DNA of 64,000 bases from Heterodera schachtii (Eukaryota > Nematoda > Chromadorea > Rhabditida > Heteroderidae), in the NCBI GenBank assembly GCA_023374025.1, contig SIJG01000180.1:28554-92553 (forward strand). Direction: 5' to 3'. Position numbers and translations under genes: made by a program. The notes below the pieces were generated by a model, which did not search any database, was not told the origin of the DNA, and saw only the letters and a list, made by a program, of their open reading frames with translations. Below are positions 39,968-51,000 of the stretch, one piece after another. Each line of letters starts with the position of its first letter. Positions within the stretch are counted from its first letter, which is position 1.

Positions 39968-40024
39968 GGGGGTGTATATTTAACCCCGACCCCGAGTCGG
40001 GGTTAAGGGTCGGTGTCGGGATTA
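39968..40024. repeat. Palindromic GC-rich island (family iv)
   Basis: AACCCCGA and TCGGGGTT form inverted arms around CCCCGAG, followed by AAGGGTCGGTGTCGGG. It could form a hairpin. Confidence 0.6.
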
Positions 40025-40344
40025 ACACAGAAAAAAGACCAAATAAAATGAAAAAGTAATCATAAAATTTCTTAAAAAACTTCCAAATTATATGGCTTCA
40101 AGTTAGAAAAAGCTCAAACTATTTTCTATTTATTTATTAAATTTTATACAAAATGTTTAATTAGAGAAAAACAACCAAATTAAAAAGTAATTTTTAAAAT
40201 AAAATTTGTATTTTAATAAATCATTTTGGTTTCGAATTTAGTAAATATTTATTATCATATTGTAAATGTTACTAATAATTTTATCTTATATAATTGGAAA
40301 GCTATGGATAAGATTATTTATAAGAGTCATTTCATTAATTATTT

Positions 40345-40452
40345 ATAAATATCTCGATTCAAATTTCGGAATTCCGAGGCCTAACAATTTTTCGGAAGAC
40401 GGAAATCGGAATTCCGACCCCAAAAACGTCGGAAATCGGAAATTTTTCAAAA
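40345..40452. repeat. GC-richer island of CGGAATTCCG and CGGAAATCGG words
   Basis: The palindromic words CGGAATTCCGA and CGGAAATCGGAATTCCGA alternate with CGTCGGAAATCGGAAAT. It is cryptically simple sequence. Confidence 0.55.
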
Positions 40453-40609
40453 ATAAAAAAATATAATAAAAAAATTTTCTAACTATTTTTATAGACAAAA
40501 TTTTTTAATTTTTAACATCTAAAAGATAACTTCAAAAATAAAAGGAGTGACTATTTACACGTTTTTTACGGCGCGCATTTTTCAAAAACTTTTTGGAAAC
40601 ATTGAGGAG

Positions 40610-40725
40610 GGTACAGAGTAGGGGTGTGACTTGTCTCAGAAAAGACGAGTCGAGAGTTTGGGGCGAGTCCCAAAATTCAAAAAACTTTATGGGAACATTG
40701 AGGGCTGGGGCGGGGTAAAAATTTT
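40610..40725. repeat. GC-rich island family iii (copy 2)
   Basis: GTGACTTGTCTCAGAAAAG, GACGAGTCGAGAG and GGGGCGAGTCCC resemble the reverse of 12.19 kb. A block TTTTTGGAAACATTGAGG (40586-40606) recurs as TTTATGGGAACATTGAGG at 40687. Confidence 0.5.
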
Positions 40726-41311
40726 GAAATTTTTGCTTTTATTTTGGTTCCTGAACAAATTACTATTTTATTAATTTAATTTTTATTATTTCTCACGAAA
40801 TAAAGTCGCAGTTTATACATTAAGTTATCGTGAGACGTACATTATTTTCATTTTCTAATTATTTTGTATTATTAAGTCTATAAGTTCATTATTCCATCGA
40901 TAATTTCTAATTTATCATTGATCGTCAGGATGTGTAAACTTTGTGTTTTATTTATTTAAATTTTTATTCATATTAAATCCATTATTTTAATGAAACGAAA
41001 TTAATGCATTTCTGATTAGATTTTATATGAATGTATTTAAAATTTGTACTTCTTGATGAACTGAAAAGAAGGTCACCCAGGCACCGGCATTATTCCCTTT
41101 TAAAATGAATTGCTATATTTAATAATAGTATAATAATAAACTGAAAAATCATTGCTGAAATTATATATAATTTTTTTAGAATTATACATTCCTTTTTTAT
41201 TATAATATTTTTAATTAAAAGGTGTTTTTTTACTCGCGTTGTTATCTTCACCAGTTTATATTTTATTATTTGTAATTTTTTATTCATTTTCCTTTTTTTG
41301 TTTTATTAAGG

Positions 41312-41573
41312 GCACAAATTATGGATAAAGTGGACAAGAATGATATTATTTCCCATTTGGAACGACGCATTGTTGACATAAATGGTAAAGAAGTGAAATG
41401 TTTCGGGATAGTTTGTTTGCCAATCACGAGAGGAACACAAATGGCGCGAGTTCGCATGTTTGTTGCTCAGTCGTCGTTTGGTTACGATCTTCTCTTCGGA
41501 ACCAATGCTTTGATCAATTGGGATTTAAGCTGATCGACAAAGTCAACATGAATGTTGTTGAATTCTCCCCGAT
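41312..41573 (+). mobile_element. Inverted 262-bp copy of element 2's own protease region
   Basis: This segment is the reverse complement of 42397-42658 and looks identical throughout. It encodes on the plus strand the same 70-residue protease segment, including the same premature end after the N-A-L-I-N-W-D-L-S frame. It is joined at 41573/41574 to reverse-transcriptase sequence of the opposite orientation and at 41311/41312 to AT-rich flank. It is a fragment and not a gene. Confidence 0.95.
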
Positions 41574-42455
41574 TTCCATTCTGATTTGCCAGTAGCCCGA
41601 AAGGAAGTCGAGGGTTGAGAAGTATTTCTTTCCTCCCAATGCGAGAAGAATGTAATCAATGTTCGGCAACGGGTATGCGTCTTTAACTGTGACAGAGTTA
41701 ATCCCTCGATAGTCAACACAAAATCTTAAGCTTCCATCGCGTTTCGGCACAAGGACAATGGGACTTGCCCATGGCGATTTTGATGGCCGAATTAATCCTC
41801 TGCTTAAATAGTCCTGAAGCATTGACGAAACTTTTTTACGATGTGCAAATGGCAGTGGACGCATCCGACCTCGAATTGGTGAGGCATCACCAGTGTTAAT
41901 GAAATGTTGAGCTATTTCAGTTTGAGTCAGTTCGCTGTCTTCGAGTGCAAAAATTTGTTCGAAACCGATTATCAAACTTTCCAATTTGTCCGCCTCATGT
42001 TGCTGAGACATTCCAATACGAGTTCGTAAAATTTCTTTTACTTGATCAGTACGCATGTTTTCATTAGCGTTTGTGACGCTGCTGACGAAGAACGGAGGGA
42101 AAAACGAATGTTCTAATTCGTGCCATTCATCGGCATGCTCGACCAATGCGACACTATCATTCGCTTCAAGTGTAATTGGAATTGACGAAAAGTTTGTGAT
42201 TGGGACAGCGATTTGTCCGTTTTTGCTGGATGTTAAGGTAGGCTCAATTCTTAGTTGTTCATGCAAATCATTTCGTCCCATTACAGTGACTTCTTTGTCT
42301 TCTTGTCCATTGGCCATTGACAATTCGACAAGAGTGGATGATTGAGGCAGAAGTGTGACTCGATAGATGATATGTGCCGAATTTGCGTGTGTTTCCATCG
42401 GGGAGAATTCAACAACATTCATGTTGACTTTGTCGATCAGCTTAAATCCCAATTG
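41574..42455 (-). pseudogene. pol: Element 2 pol fragment: end of protease and truncated reverse transcriptase
   Basis: This continues Gag-protease in the -1 frame from 42455 (Q-L-G-F-K-L-I-D, aligning with K-L-G-F-L-L-Y-D of element 3). After a linker, a gypsy-type RT N-terminus is clear: P-I-R-G-R-M-R-P-L-P, G-L-I-R-P-S-K-S-P-W-A-S-P, L-R-F-C-V-D-Y-R-G-I-N, D-A-Y-P-L-P, then motif A with its catalytic Asp (S-T-L-D-F-L-S-G-Y-W-Q-I). The sequence stops right after motif A, where it fuses to the inverted protease copy. The YxDD motif, RNase H and integrase are all absent, so RT is inactive. The reading frame runs on by chance through the inverted segment to a stop at 41514. Confidence 0.92.
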
Positions 42456-44683
42456 ATCAAAGCATTGGTTCCGAAGAGAAGATCGTAACCAAACGACGAC
42501 TGAGCAACAAACATGCGAACTCGCGCCATTTGTGTTCCTCTCGTGATTGGCAAACAAACTATCCCGAAACATTTCACTTCTTTACCATTTATGTCAACAA
42601 TGCGTCGTTCCAAATGGGAAATAATATCATTCTTGTCCACTTTATCCATAATTTGTGCAAAAAATTCGGCTGAAATCAGCGAAATTTGCGCACCCCCGTC
42701 CAACATTGCATCCGACTGGCGTTCGAAAACAGACACTTTAGCAACGATTATCTTTCCAACAAGGGGGCTTTCATCGGAAACATCGACGGCACTTGACTTG
42801 TTCACTGCATTTTGGAAGAAACTTTCGATTTGCGGTCGGTATTCAGCATTCACGGCACCAGCCAGCAAATCATTCCGTTTTGGTGGTTCGTTGTTTTGCT
42901 CAACGAGGTAATTCTGGCGGAGGAAATTCCTTGATGCCGGGAATTGTTGTCCATTTTTGTTAGGGGCTTGCCTATTCCAATTTAAAGGCGCAGCGTTAGC
43001 CCCTGAACCTTGGTGTTTTGCGATTTGATTTTGGTTCTCTTGAAAGGAACGAAATTTTGGTGGAGCCGTACAATTCCGTGAGACGTGGCCATTTTGGCCG
43101 CAGTTATAGCATGTAACCCGGTATGACGGATTTGAGCCAAGCTCCGGTTTGGGCCAATTATTTGAGCGATTATTTGGTGCATAATTATTGGCTGGACCCG
43201 TTGAGTTAGTCATTGGGCGTTGGTACTGTTGATTAGGCCGCAGTGCACTTCTAGCAGCCAGCTGAGTTGCTTCAGCTCGTGCGGCTTGCGCAATAAACTC
43301 ATCAAATGTTGCCCCTGGCCTACGCGTCATTTCAAGAGTGATCGCTAACTCAGGGTTAGACATGGCCCTTATAAAATGCATGATTGAATACTCGTCGTAT
43401 TGCTGTTCGGTTAGACCCGGATAAGCACGGCGGACCAAACCCGAAATTCTGGTTCCCAGCTCATCGACACTTTCGTTCGATCGACGTTGAATTCCCCGCA
43501 TCAGCTGGTCAAAAGACGTCAACTGTTTGGCGTCTGTGTCGTCCAGTTGCCGAGTTATCGCTCTTTTAATGAGCTGATAATCATGGCGGTTTTCGGCCAC
43601 AGCAGAATTGAAGGCCCTCTCTGCCTTGCCAAAACATTTGGAGCGTAGCGCTCGCAATCGTTTATCTTCGGGCCACTCTTCTGTCGCAACATCAAATTGC
43701 TTAAAGAAAGCATTCACCGAATCGGAACCTCTGTTGCCGTCCAGGTTCGGGATTGCGTTGAGCGTCATCGTATATGAGAAACCGTCGAGGCTTCGGATAG
43801 CCTGTGCCATCATGCCATCGAATACCAGTCCAGGGTGGACCGGTCGCTGGTCGCATTCAAGACGATTTTGCTGATTGCCTCTCATGGGCAGGTCTTGGCT
43901 GGAATTTGGGCGTTGCTGTCCTTGCTGAAACTGAAATCCTTCATCCTGGTAACCGCGGTGTCTCTGCGCATAGGCATGTGGCGGAGGAATTCGCCGAACG
44001 TGCGGTTGTTGGCCCTCAACAACCGGTTGTTGTGTGAGCCTTATCTGCTGTTCTCTTTGCCGCTCAAAATTAACCGCAGCATTTTCGTACAACTGGCCAT
44101 TGGGTCGGCAAGCAATCGGATTGACTGCTTGTGGGTGATTCAATGCAGGGAAATTATGCGCGACTGGGTTTGGCATTTGATTTTGCATGAAATTCATAAC
44201 CCTAATTTGGTTTTGGATGACGCTCAAATTTTCCGGAAGTTGCATTCTTAGGTCTCGCTGCAGAGCGCTTAGGTTTTGCTCGTTAAGCGGTGTTGAAAAC
44301 GCTCGCAACCCATGTGCGTCCAATGCATCATTTCCAAAACTCCCTCTATCCCCAGCTTCAACTCCGTTTTCCAAATTTTGTTGCACCATACCGTTGACAT
44401 TTTGTTCGTCGCCGTTTTCCATTTCGTCGTACTCCAATTGTTCGTCCGGCGCGCTTTGATCCATTCCTCCGTAAAGCAGGCGACGACGAATCTCAGTCTC
44501 TGCTAAAACATTTTCATGATTGTCGTCCAGTCGCTGGTTTTCGTTGTTCGCTAAGGGCGAGATCGGTCTGCCCCCCAAAACTCCAAAACTTTCAGCCCTA
44601 AATGCGTTTCCATCGCGGTCAACAACGATTCCCTGGTTGAGTGCCCTCGTCCGGGTTAGTGGTGGCGTTCGGAGAACGGGCAT
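42437..44683 (-). CDS. gag: Element 2 Gag-protease polyprotein (748 residues)
   Basis: Gag builds the retrotransposon particle and its zinc knuckle binds the RNA; the fused protease would mature the polyprotein. The frame opens at 44683 with M-P-V-L-R-T-P-P-L-T-R, almost matching the start of element 3, which supports this ATG. Residues about 1-290 are Gln/Asn/Pro-rich. Residues about 300-480 are a gypsy-type capsid region (E-E-W-P-E-D-K-R, R-A-Y-P-G-L, H-F-I-R-A). A CCHC knuckle (C-X2-C-X4-H-X4-C) lies at 525-538. A retropepsin core lies at about 640-748 with D-G-G at 662-664 instead of the usual D-T/S-G. The frame ends early at 42437: compared with element 3, one base is missing near 42456, throwing pol into the -1 frame. 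Gag itself looks intact. No RNA or RBS-type regulation can be read here beyond the LTR. Confidence 0.93.
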   Translation of the reverse strand: MPVLRTPPLTRTRALNQGIVVDRDGNAFRAESFGVLGGRPISPLANNENQRLDDNHENVLAETEIRRRLLYGGMDQSAPDEQLEYDEMENGDEQNVNGMVQQNLENGVEAGDRGSFGNDALDAHGLRAFSTPLNEQNLSALQRDLRMQLPENLSVIQNQIRVMNFMQNQMPNPVAHNFPALNHPQAVNPIACRPNGQLYENAAVNFERQREQQIRLTQQPVVEGQQPHVRRIPPPHAYAQRHRGYQDEGFQFQQGQQRPNSSQDLPMRGNQQNRLECDQRPVHPGLVFDGMMAQAIRSLDGFSYTMTLNAIPNLDGNRGSDSVNAFFKQFDVATEEWPEDKRLRALRSKCFGKAERAFNSAVAENRHDYQLIKRAITRQLDDTDAKQLTSFDQLMRGIQRRSNESVDELGTRISGLVRRAYPGLTEQQYDEYSIMHFIRAMSNPELAITLEMTRRPGATFDEFIAQAARAEATQLAARSALRPNQQYQRPMTNSTGPANNYAPNNRSNNWPKPELGSNPSYRVTCYNCGQNGHVSRNCTAPPKFRSFQENQNQIAKHQGSGANAAPLNWNRQAPNKNGQQFPASRNFLRQNYLVEQNNEPPKRNDLLAGAVNAEYRPQIESFFQNAVNKSSAVDVSDESPLVGKIIVAKVSVFERQSDAMLDGGAQISLISAEFFAQIMDKVDKNDIISHLERRIVDINGKEVKCFGIVCLPITRGTQMARVRMFVAQSSFGYDLLFGTNALINWDLS

Positions 44684-45156
44684 TTTGTTTGAGCTACCGC
44701 AGAGGTACTACTCAACAAAACAAAAACAAAGTTAAACGGCGATCCTCGAAAAACGGCACGATTTGTCGGTGGTTTGTCGATGTCCACACTTATCGCAACA
44801 ATGCGTTTTGGTGGGACACAAATTCAACTGGAGAAAAAGCGCAACAATGCGTTATTTGTTCAGAATCGCAGCTATGCGTTTTTCTGAAATGTCGGTTGCT
44901 CCTCGTGCTCACTTTGTTGCTTTATTGCCCCTGGCAGACAGGCAAGCAATAAACGGCGAGATAACGAACCCCGGCAGACGGGCTATTCGCTTTGATGAAC
45001 AATTAAGTAAAGCTCCGACAGACGGACTACTTCACTTCGGACTACTTCACTTTTGTTGAATTCCCGTGAACCAAAAATTTCTCCCTTCCAATTTTGTTCC
45101 CGAGCTCGCCCTTTTTTTTTAAAAAGCCAAATTCCCGGCACCGCTTACTCAGTTGA
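44684..45156 (-). other. Element 2 untranslated leader between primer-binding site and gag
   Basis: Three small hairpins of one type lie at 44794-44805, 44840-44851 (both CGCAACAATGCG) and 44867-44878 (CGCAGCTATGCG). Closer to the primer site the word GTGAAGTAGTCCG (minus strand) is doubled at 45023-45035 and 45038-45050. A similar word is repeated in the leader of element 3. A role in RNA packaging or dimerisation is possible but inferred only from position and repetition. Confidence 0.75.
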
Positions 45157-45168
45157 CCAGGAGCGCCA
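45157..45168 (-). promoter_or_regulatory. Element 2 primer-binding site
   Basis: The minus strand reads TGGCGCTCCTGG two bases after the apparent LTR end. It begins with TGG, complementary to a tRNA CCA end. Element 3 has TGGCGCTCCTG in the same place. The matching tRNA would end CAGGAGCGCCA; I cannot assign it from memory. Confidence 0.8.
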
Positions 45169-45675
45169 CGTGCAAAATTGAGTGCCAATTGGTCGGAGGG
45201 GGTGGCTCGTCTCTTTTGCTGTTCACTTCGTTCGGCTTCTCTCAAAAATCCCAAATGTCGGCACAGCGGAGACAATGCAGACCAAATTCCCAAACAATTA
45301 AAAAGCAGAGAAAGGACAAACGGGACCAATGCTTATTAATTAAGGAAGGCGAAATAGTCGGGGACAGTTCAATTTATTTAATTTAAATTCAATGCGAAGA
45401 CGACGAAAATTAATAGTTCACCACCAATATTTAGAGAGCAGGAAAGTCCGAGGTAAATTTTGTGAACACCAAAATAGAATGAATAGAGGAAGGCACAAGG
45501 GAGAAGACAAGCAAGGAAATATCGATTGAGAAATAAGGAATAAATTAGAGAGAAGACAAAAAGAAATACATATAATTAGAGAATTTAATTAAAAGAATAA
45601 GGACAGTCAGAGGCAGGAAAATAGCACATAATTAGAGAAGCAAAATAATAGAGAGCCAAATTTCCCCATTTAACA
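45169..45675 (-). mobile_element. Element 2 5' LTR (about 505 bp)
   Basis: Read on the minus strand it starts TGTTAAATGGGG at 45675, immediately beside R1 copy C, and ends around TTTTGCA or TTTTGCACG just before the primer-binding site. It contains an AAATAAATTG polyadenylation-type signal near 45375-45390. No partner 3' LTR is present because the element is broken, so the ends depend on the R1 junction and the primer site. Confidence 0.75.
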
Positions 45676-45676
45676 C

Positions 45677-48635
45677 AATATTACTATCATCTTGTTCAAA
45701 ATGGAAAGATATTCAGTTTTCAAATAAAAAGAAAATAAAAATATATATAAAAAAGAATATGTTTATCTTATTGGTCGGATTAAATGCAAATAAATTTAGG
45801 CAACGAAAAATTTTATATTGAAATTAAAGACGTAACTTGATTTAATTAATAATACATATTTAATGAATTAAATAAATGAATAAAATATAAACTCGACGAA
45901 AATTGATACGGAGAGAGATGATCTTCTGAACGACATACAGCACAAGAAGTGAAAATAAATAAAACAAAAGATTGCGTGATTACTTCAAAATTGCTTACCA
46001 TTATAGAAACAAAAATAGAGAATGAAGAAAAGATTAAAATTATTATTGAAAATATTTTGAAATAAAAATATAAATATTCTAATTCACCTTTTTATTGATT
46101 TATTTTTTTATAATATATTCTAAATAAAACTAAAAGAAATATATAGGTATATAAACTCATAAATGTAACAAAAAAAATCGCATAAATAATTAAATTTTAA
46201 ATAGCCAATACATCAAAAACATAATTATTACATTTATGGATAAAAATAAATAAATTTGCCAAAAAATAAACTTAATTGTTCAACAACAATTTGAATAAAA
46301 ATGAATAATCAGTTGGAATTGATAATAGACTATTAATATGTTAGATAAAATTTAAATATTGTTTTTTTAATTAAGAAATGATAATAGATTAGGTCTTCAC
46401 CGTGAGAATCTAAAATTAAATAATTGGAATTAAACTCAAAAAAACATAAAAATGTTATTGAGAAAATTGTCGTGTTTTGTAGAAGATGAAGATTGAATTA
46501 TGAAAATATAAGAAAATTGAAAATAATGTAACCATAAAATTTAATTTATTTGTAAAATCTTTTAAAATAATAAAAAAACTTTTTAATTTGAAAAATGAAA
46601 TGAGCAAAAACAAAAACAGTTAATGAAGCAATAAAATTAAGTACTTTATTAGTAATAAAAAACGATAATTTTAAAAATTTAACCACAGTTAAAAGGTATT
46701 AATCAAAGATTAAAAGCAAAAACATATCTTATACATAACAGAAAATAAAAATAATTATTTAAAAGAAAAAAATTAATGCATTTCAAAAGATAGATTATGA
46801 AATTATGATAAAACATACAAATTTCGGGAGACAAACGACAAATTTTTTAATTTAAAATTAAAAAATCCAAAATGCATTAACTTTTGCTTCACACTTTATT
46901 AAAGTCAAATTAAAAATAAGTGAAAATGAGATGGCTTAAATATTTATTTATATTTTTTAACAAAATATTATTAAAACTTGTAGATCTCAAAAAAATTTTT
47001 AATTTGAAAATTATAATGTCTAAAAATAAATAGCAAGCAATTTTTGAGCATATCAAAATTCCATGAGAAGTATAACAGCAATTATAAAATTAAGTAATAT
47101 TAAGAGAAATTATTATCTAAAAAATAGTCAAAAAATTAAAATTATAGGTGGGATGTCCATAAAAATTATTCGCCTATATCGACAAGGAAAATATAAAAAT
47201 CAATTTGAATTGAAAATATAAATGGATCCATTTTAAAATTTGGAATAAATATTCATTTAAATAGTCATTGAATTTAGTAAAAATAAATAAATAATACTTT
47301 TGCAGAAATAATAGCCAATTGTTTTCAGAAACTTGAATAAATCAAGGCTAACTTCTGAAAAATCATTAAAAAGATTTAAATAATAAAAATTAATTAAAAG
47401 TTTTTATCGTTCTCATTAAAAAAGTAAAATTTTAATTTAAAAATGTACCTAAATAAAGCTATAATAATGAAGAAAAAACTAAGATAATTATATTTAATAT
47501 ATTTAAAAAATGTTTTTTATATGCACGAGGAGATGAAGAGGAGGAGTATGAAGACATGAAATAAAAAGACAAGCATAAAGAACAGATAAGAAATTAATCG
47601 GTTTCAAATTAAAAAAAGAACAATAAAATAAATTAATAATAGACCTTTTTCAGGTAAAAGATTTAATTATTTAGTAAAATTAAAAAATGAATATTATCTT
47701 AAATAAGTAATAAATAATACAAATAAATAATATATAGCAATCCATAACATAAATAACAAAAAGGCATTCAAATGATTAATTTATGAATTTTAATGAAAAG
47801 ATAATTTTTTTTTAGTTTAATTATTAAGCCTAAAATTGAGAAAATCACGTTTGCTTTTTGCCCACATCCAAACAATTGGGATTTTTGAAACTTGAAAAAA
47901 ATAATTATTTAATTCGCAATAAATATTTTTTTACAAAAAATGTAAAGCATTTAATGATCACTTCATAAAAATTTCAAAATATAAACTATTTTTATTTAAA
48001 AATAAGTTTACTTTTGTTTTTTTGACTTTTGAAAGTAAACAAATATCGAAAATATTATAATTTAAACGACAAAAAATTAAAATAATTATTATTACCATTT
48101 ACCTAAGTATAAAATATCATAGCCCTTTGAACAAAAAAATAAAAATTTAACAAAATTAAAATAAATATATTTTAATTTCAATTTTATTTTATGTTTATAA
48201 TATTATGGAAGAAAAACTCATAAATCTGTTTAAAGTCGAATTGATAAATAAATATACATTAAAATATAAATTCATTGCTAATTTATAAATGACTAATTAA
48301 GATAAAAATGAAAAGAGAAATAAGAAGTTCATAAATATTCTAAAAATAAAAATCTAAAAAATGTTGTAAGAAAGACAAATAAAGCAGTTAGAAATAAATT
48401 GAATAAATATTAATAAAAATCTAAAACAATAAATTAGATATTTTTAGCTATCTTATAAAATATATGTCAAAATCAGTCTCTTATATACGAGCAAATTATT
48501 TAATGCTAAAACATAAAACCATTTTTAACATTGAAAAATTAAAAACAGCTAAATATTTTATTTAAACATACAAGGAAATAAATATTAATATAATCTTAAC
48601 AAATAAATACATAATCCTTCAAATTCAGGAAATAA
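45677..48635 (-). repeat. Repeat family R1, copy C (inverted)
   Basis: On the minus strand it matches B from about 19235 to 19775, A/B from A1 to about A357, then jumps to B22205-22360 and on to A2783. It therefore lacks about 600 bp of A and most of the 1.6 kb of B. Relative to A it carries extra blocks of about 84 bp (near 47700-47790) and about 40 bp (near 47645-47690). It starts exactly where the element 2 LTR ends. Confidence 0.88.
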
Positions 48636-49255
48636 ATTTCTTCATTCATTTCCAAGTATATTTTTAATTTCGAATGCCTTTGATTTTCAAATATTTTCGA
48701 TAAATCTTTTCAATATTTAATTGTTTTTTAAACTTAAAATTTATAAATATCATTTAAACTTCTACTGTTTTTATTGTCATATTTACGTATCATTTTAAAT
48801 TATTTTAGGTTTACCTTTTTCTGATTATAATTTTCACCGTACTGACGATTAATTATTTTTATTACAATACTGTAGTGCATTTTTAATTTGTTTATTTAAT
48901 TTTTAATTAAAAGTGCTCTTTTTAAGATATATGTTTTTTTTAATATTTAATTTTTAACTGAATAAAAAATAAAAAATCCTTTTTTTATGATCATATTAAA
49001 AAAGTTGTAAATTATTACTACCAAAATAATGCTTAAAATTTTCATTAAAAAATGGAATTTTTTGAAATAAAAATACTTTAAAAGGTTGCAGAGTTGCAGA
49101 CTTTGAACATTACTTTTAGATTTTCTAAGATTTTTTATATATTTAAGAAACTACTTTTTATTCATAATAAAGAAAGTTTTATGATTTTACGGTTTACAAA
49201 ATTTAGTTTTTATTTTTTTAAAATAACAATGTCGAGCTTATAAATGCAAATTATT
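48636..49255. other. AT-rich stretch without a gene
   Basis: A T-rich patch (48640-49000) inside otherwise A-rich DNA, beginning where R1 homology stops. Nothing else recognised. Confidence 0.45.
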
Positions 49256-49300
49256 TGAAGTGTCCAGCGGTGCCGATAGGCGCCAACGGGAAAAATGTTG
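49256..49300 (+). repeat. GC-rich hairpin motif, family ii (copy 4, decayed)
   Basis: CAGCGGTGCC, loop GATA, GGCGCCAACG, then GGAAAAA. The outer base pairs have decayed relative to the 51.12 kb copy. Confidence 0.7.
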
Positions 49301-51000
49301 TAGTTTTTAATCCAATTTGTTAACATTGTCGACAAAAATGGCCAAATTTGACCATATTTTTAATAATTTTGTGAATTTTCAGAAAAAGTTGGTTATTTCT
49401 GGTTTTATTAAAAATTTAACAAATTTTTTTGTAAAATTTGGGTGAGATTTTCGTTTTGATGCTCTTTTAAAAACCCAAATTGTCAAACATTGTATAAAAT
49501 TTTCAGATTAATCATAAAATTTAACAGATTCTGACGATTTTCCCCAAAAGCCTCAAAAATCCTCAAAATTTCTCAAAAAACCACAAAAAGATAAAGAAAT
49601 GTTTAATATTTCAACTGAAAAAACATATAATTAAATTCAAAATTTTAGGAGAATTGTGAATATATAAATTACTTAATAATGAATATAATTTTATTCTGTG
49701 TGGGACTTTAACCAAGGCGGAAATCAACGGGAGGCTGCTTGAGATTTATTTTCTAGACTAAATGTTTCTTCTGTTCTTTGCGATTTAAAAGAATAGAAGA
49801 AAAAAAAATTAATTTATTAAACCAAAATAAGAACCAAAATAAGCTTCAATTGCCAACTTATTCACAAAAATGCTTATGAATTTTTTAATGTTCGGAAAGT
49901 TTTAAAAAATGTCCAACTAAAATTGTCATTTTGCATGTTATCTTTCTTTATGTATTCAAAAAAAATCACAATTTTTTAGAAATAAGATTAATTAAATTGC
50001 ACAAAAAAATGTGTTGAAGTAAAATAAATTAATAAACTCACATATTAAATGAAAAAATATATAAAATGTTAAAGGACTAATAAACCTTTCTTTTAATCTA
50101 AAAATTGAAAAATTAAATTAACTAATGAAAACAAATCATAAATTAATTTTAAATTGTTATATATCGAGCTTGACACGAGCATTAATTTAAATTTTAAATA
50201 AAGTTTCCAAATAATAAATGGAAATAATTTGATGAAAAATTATAATTTTATTTTTAAAATATTTTAAATTAATTAACAGATTTTTTAACTGCAATTTTAA
50301 ATGAGAAAAATAAAAGACAAATCAAAATGTTAGATCAAAGTATAAGTAAATCCTCATATAATGAAATACCCATAAAAGTACCAAAAATTAAATTAATAAT
50401 CATTTAACAAATAACGCATAAAAACTTTTTTTTATAGCGATTCATTCTTTATTTTTTAATTGCTTTCCGCGACCAGTCAGAGGTCGTTTCATCTTAGGTT
50501 GTTTTTCAATATAAAAATTTGTAAAATAATTTTACTTAATGAAATTTACTAATAAAAAATTATCTAAAAGAATTTGCATTTTAAATTCACATTTTTTAAC
50601 AAATATTTTTGTTAATAAATATTGTATTATTCTAAATAATTCATAATTAAACCATAATTTATATTATCAAAATTTTAAAATTTTTTAATAAAAAATTATA
50701 TCTTTTTAAGAAATTCTTTTAATCAACAAATTTTACAGACTTCTTATTAAAATAAATTATATTTTTAATAAATAAACCTCAATATAAAAAATTTAATTAG
50801 TTCACAAACTCTTACACTAATAATTTAAAAAATTTAAATGAAAATTATTTAAAATAATCTTTTATATTAATTGAAAGATTAATAAAAAGAAAATAAAAAT
50901 GCAATATTAATAAGCATTAATAATTGATATAATATATTGCTTTTTTTTTTTTTTTTTTTGCTCTTCGGGCCAGAAAATATTTTTCTCCTTCGTATATTTA
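49301..51000. other. AT-rich stretch without a gene
   Basis: AAAATTTTAGGAGAATTGTG with AATATATAAATTACTT (49640-49690) recurs at 53665-53705, so part of this belongs to another dispersed repeat. GC-richer patches lie at 49700-49760 and 50465-50510 (GCGACCAGTCAGAGGTCG, a small inverted repeat). A long T run occupies 50941-50959. Confidence 0.5.

Noticed and set aside
42437..42470. Programmed -1 frameshift between protease and pol in element 2
   Set aside because: No slippery heptamer at the switch, and the related element 3 is in one continuous frame, so a one-base deletion is simpler.
43384..45386. Plus-strand open frames over gag and the LTR of element 2 (up to 138 residues)
   Set aside because: They are antisense shadows of a clear minus-strand Gag-protease, leader and LTR, with no domain of their own.
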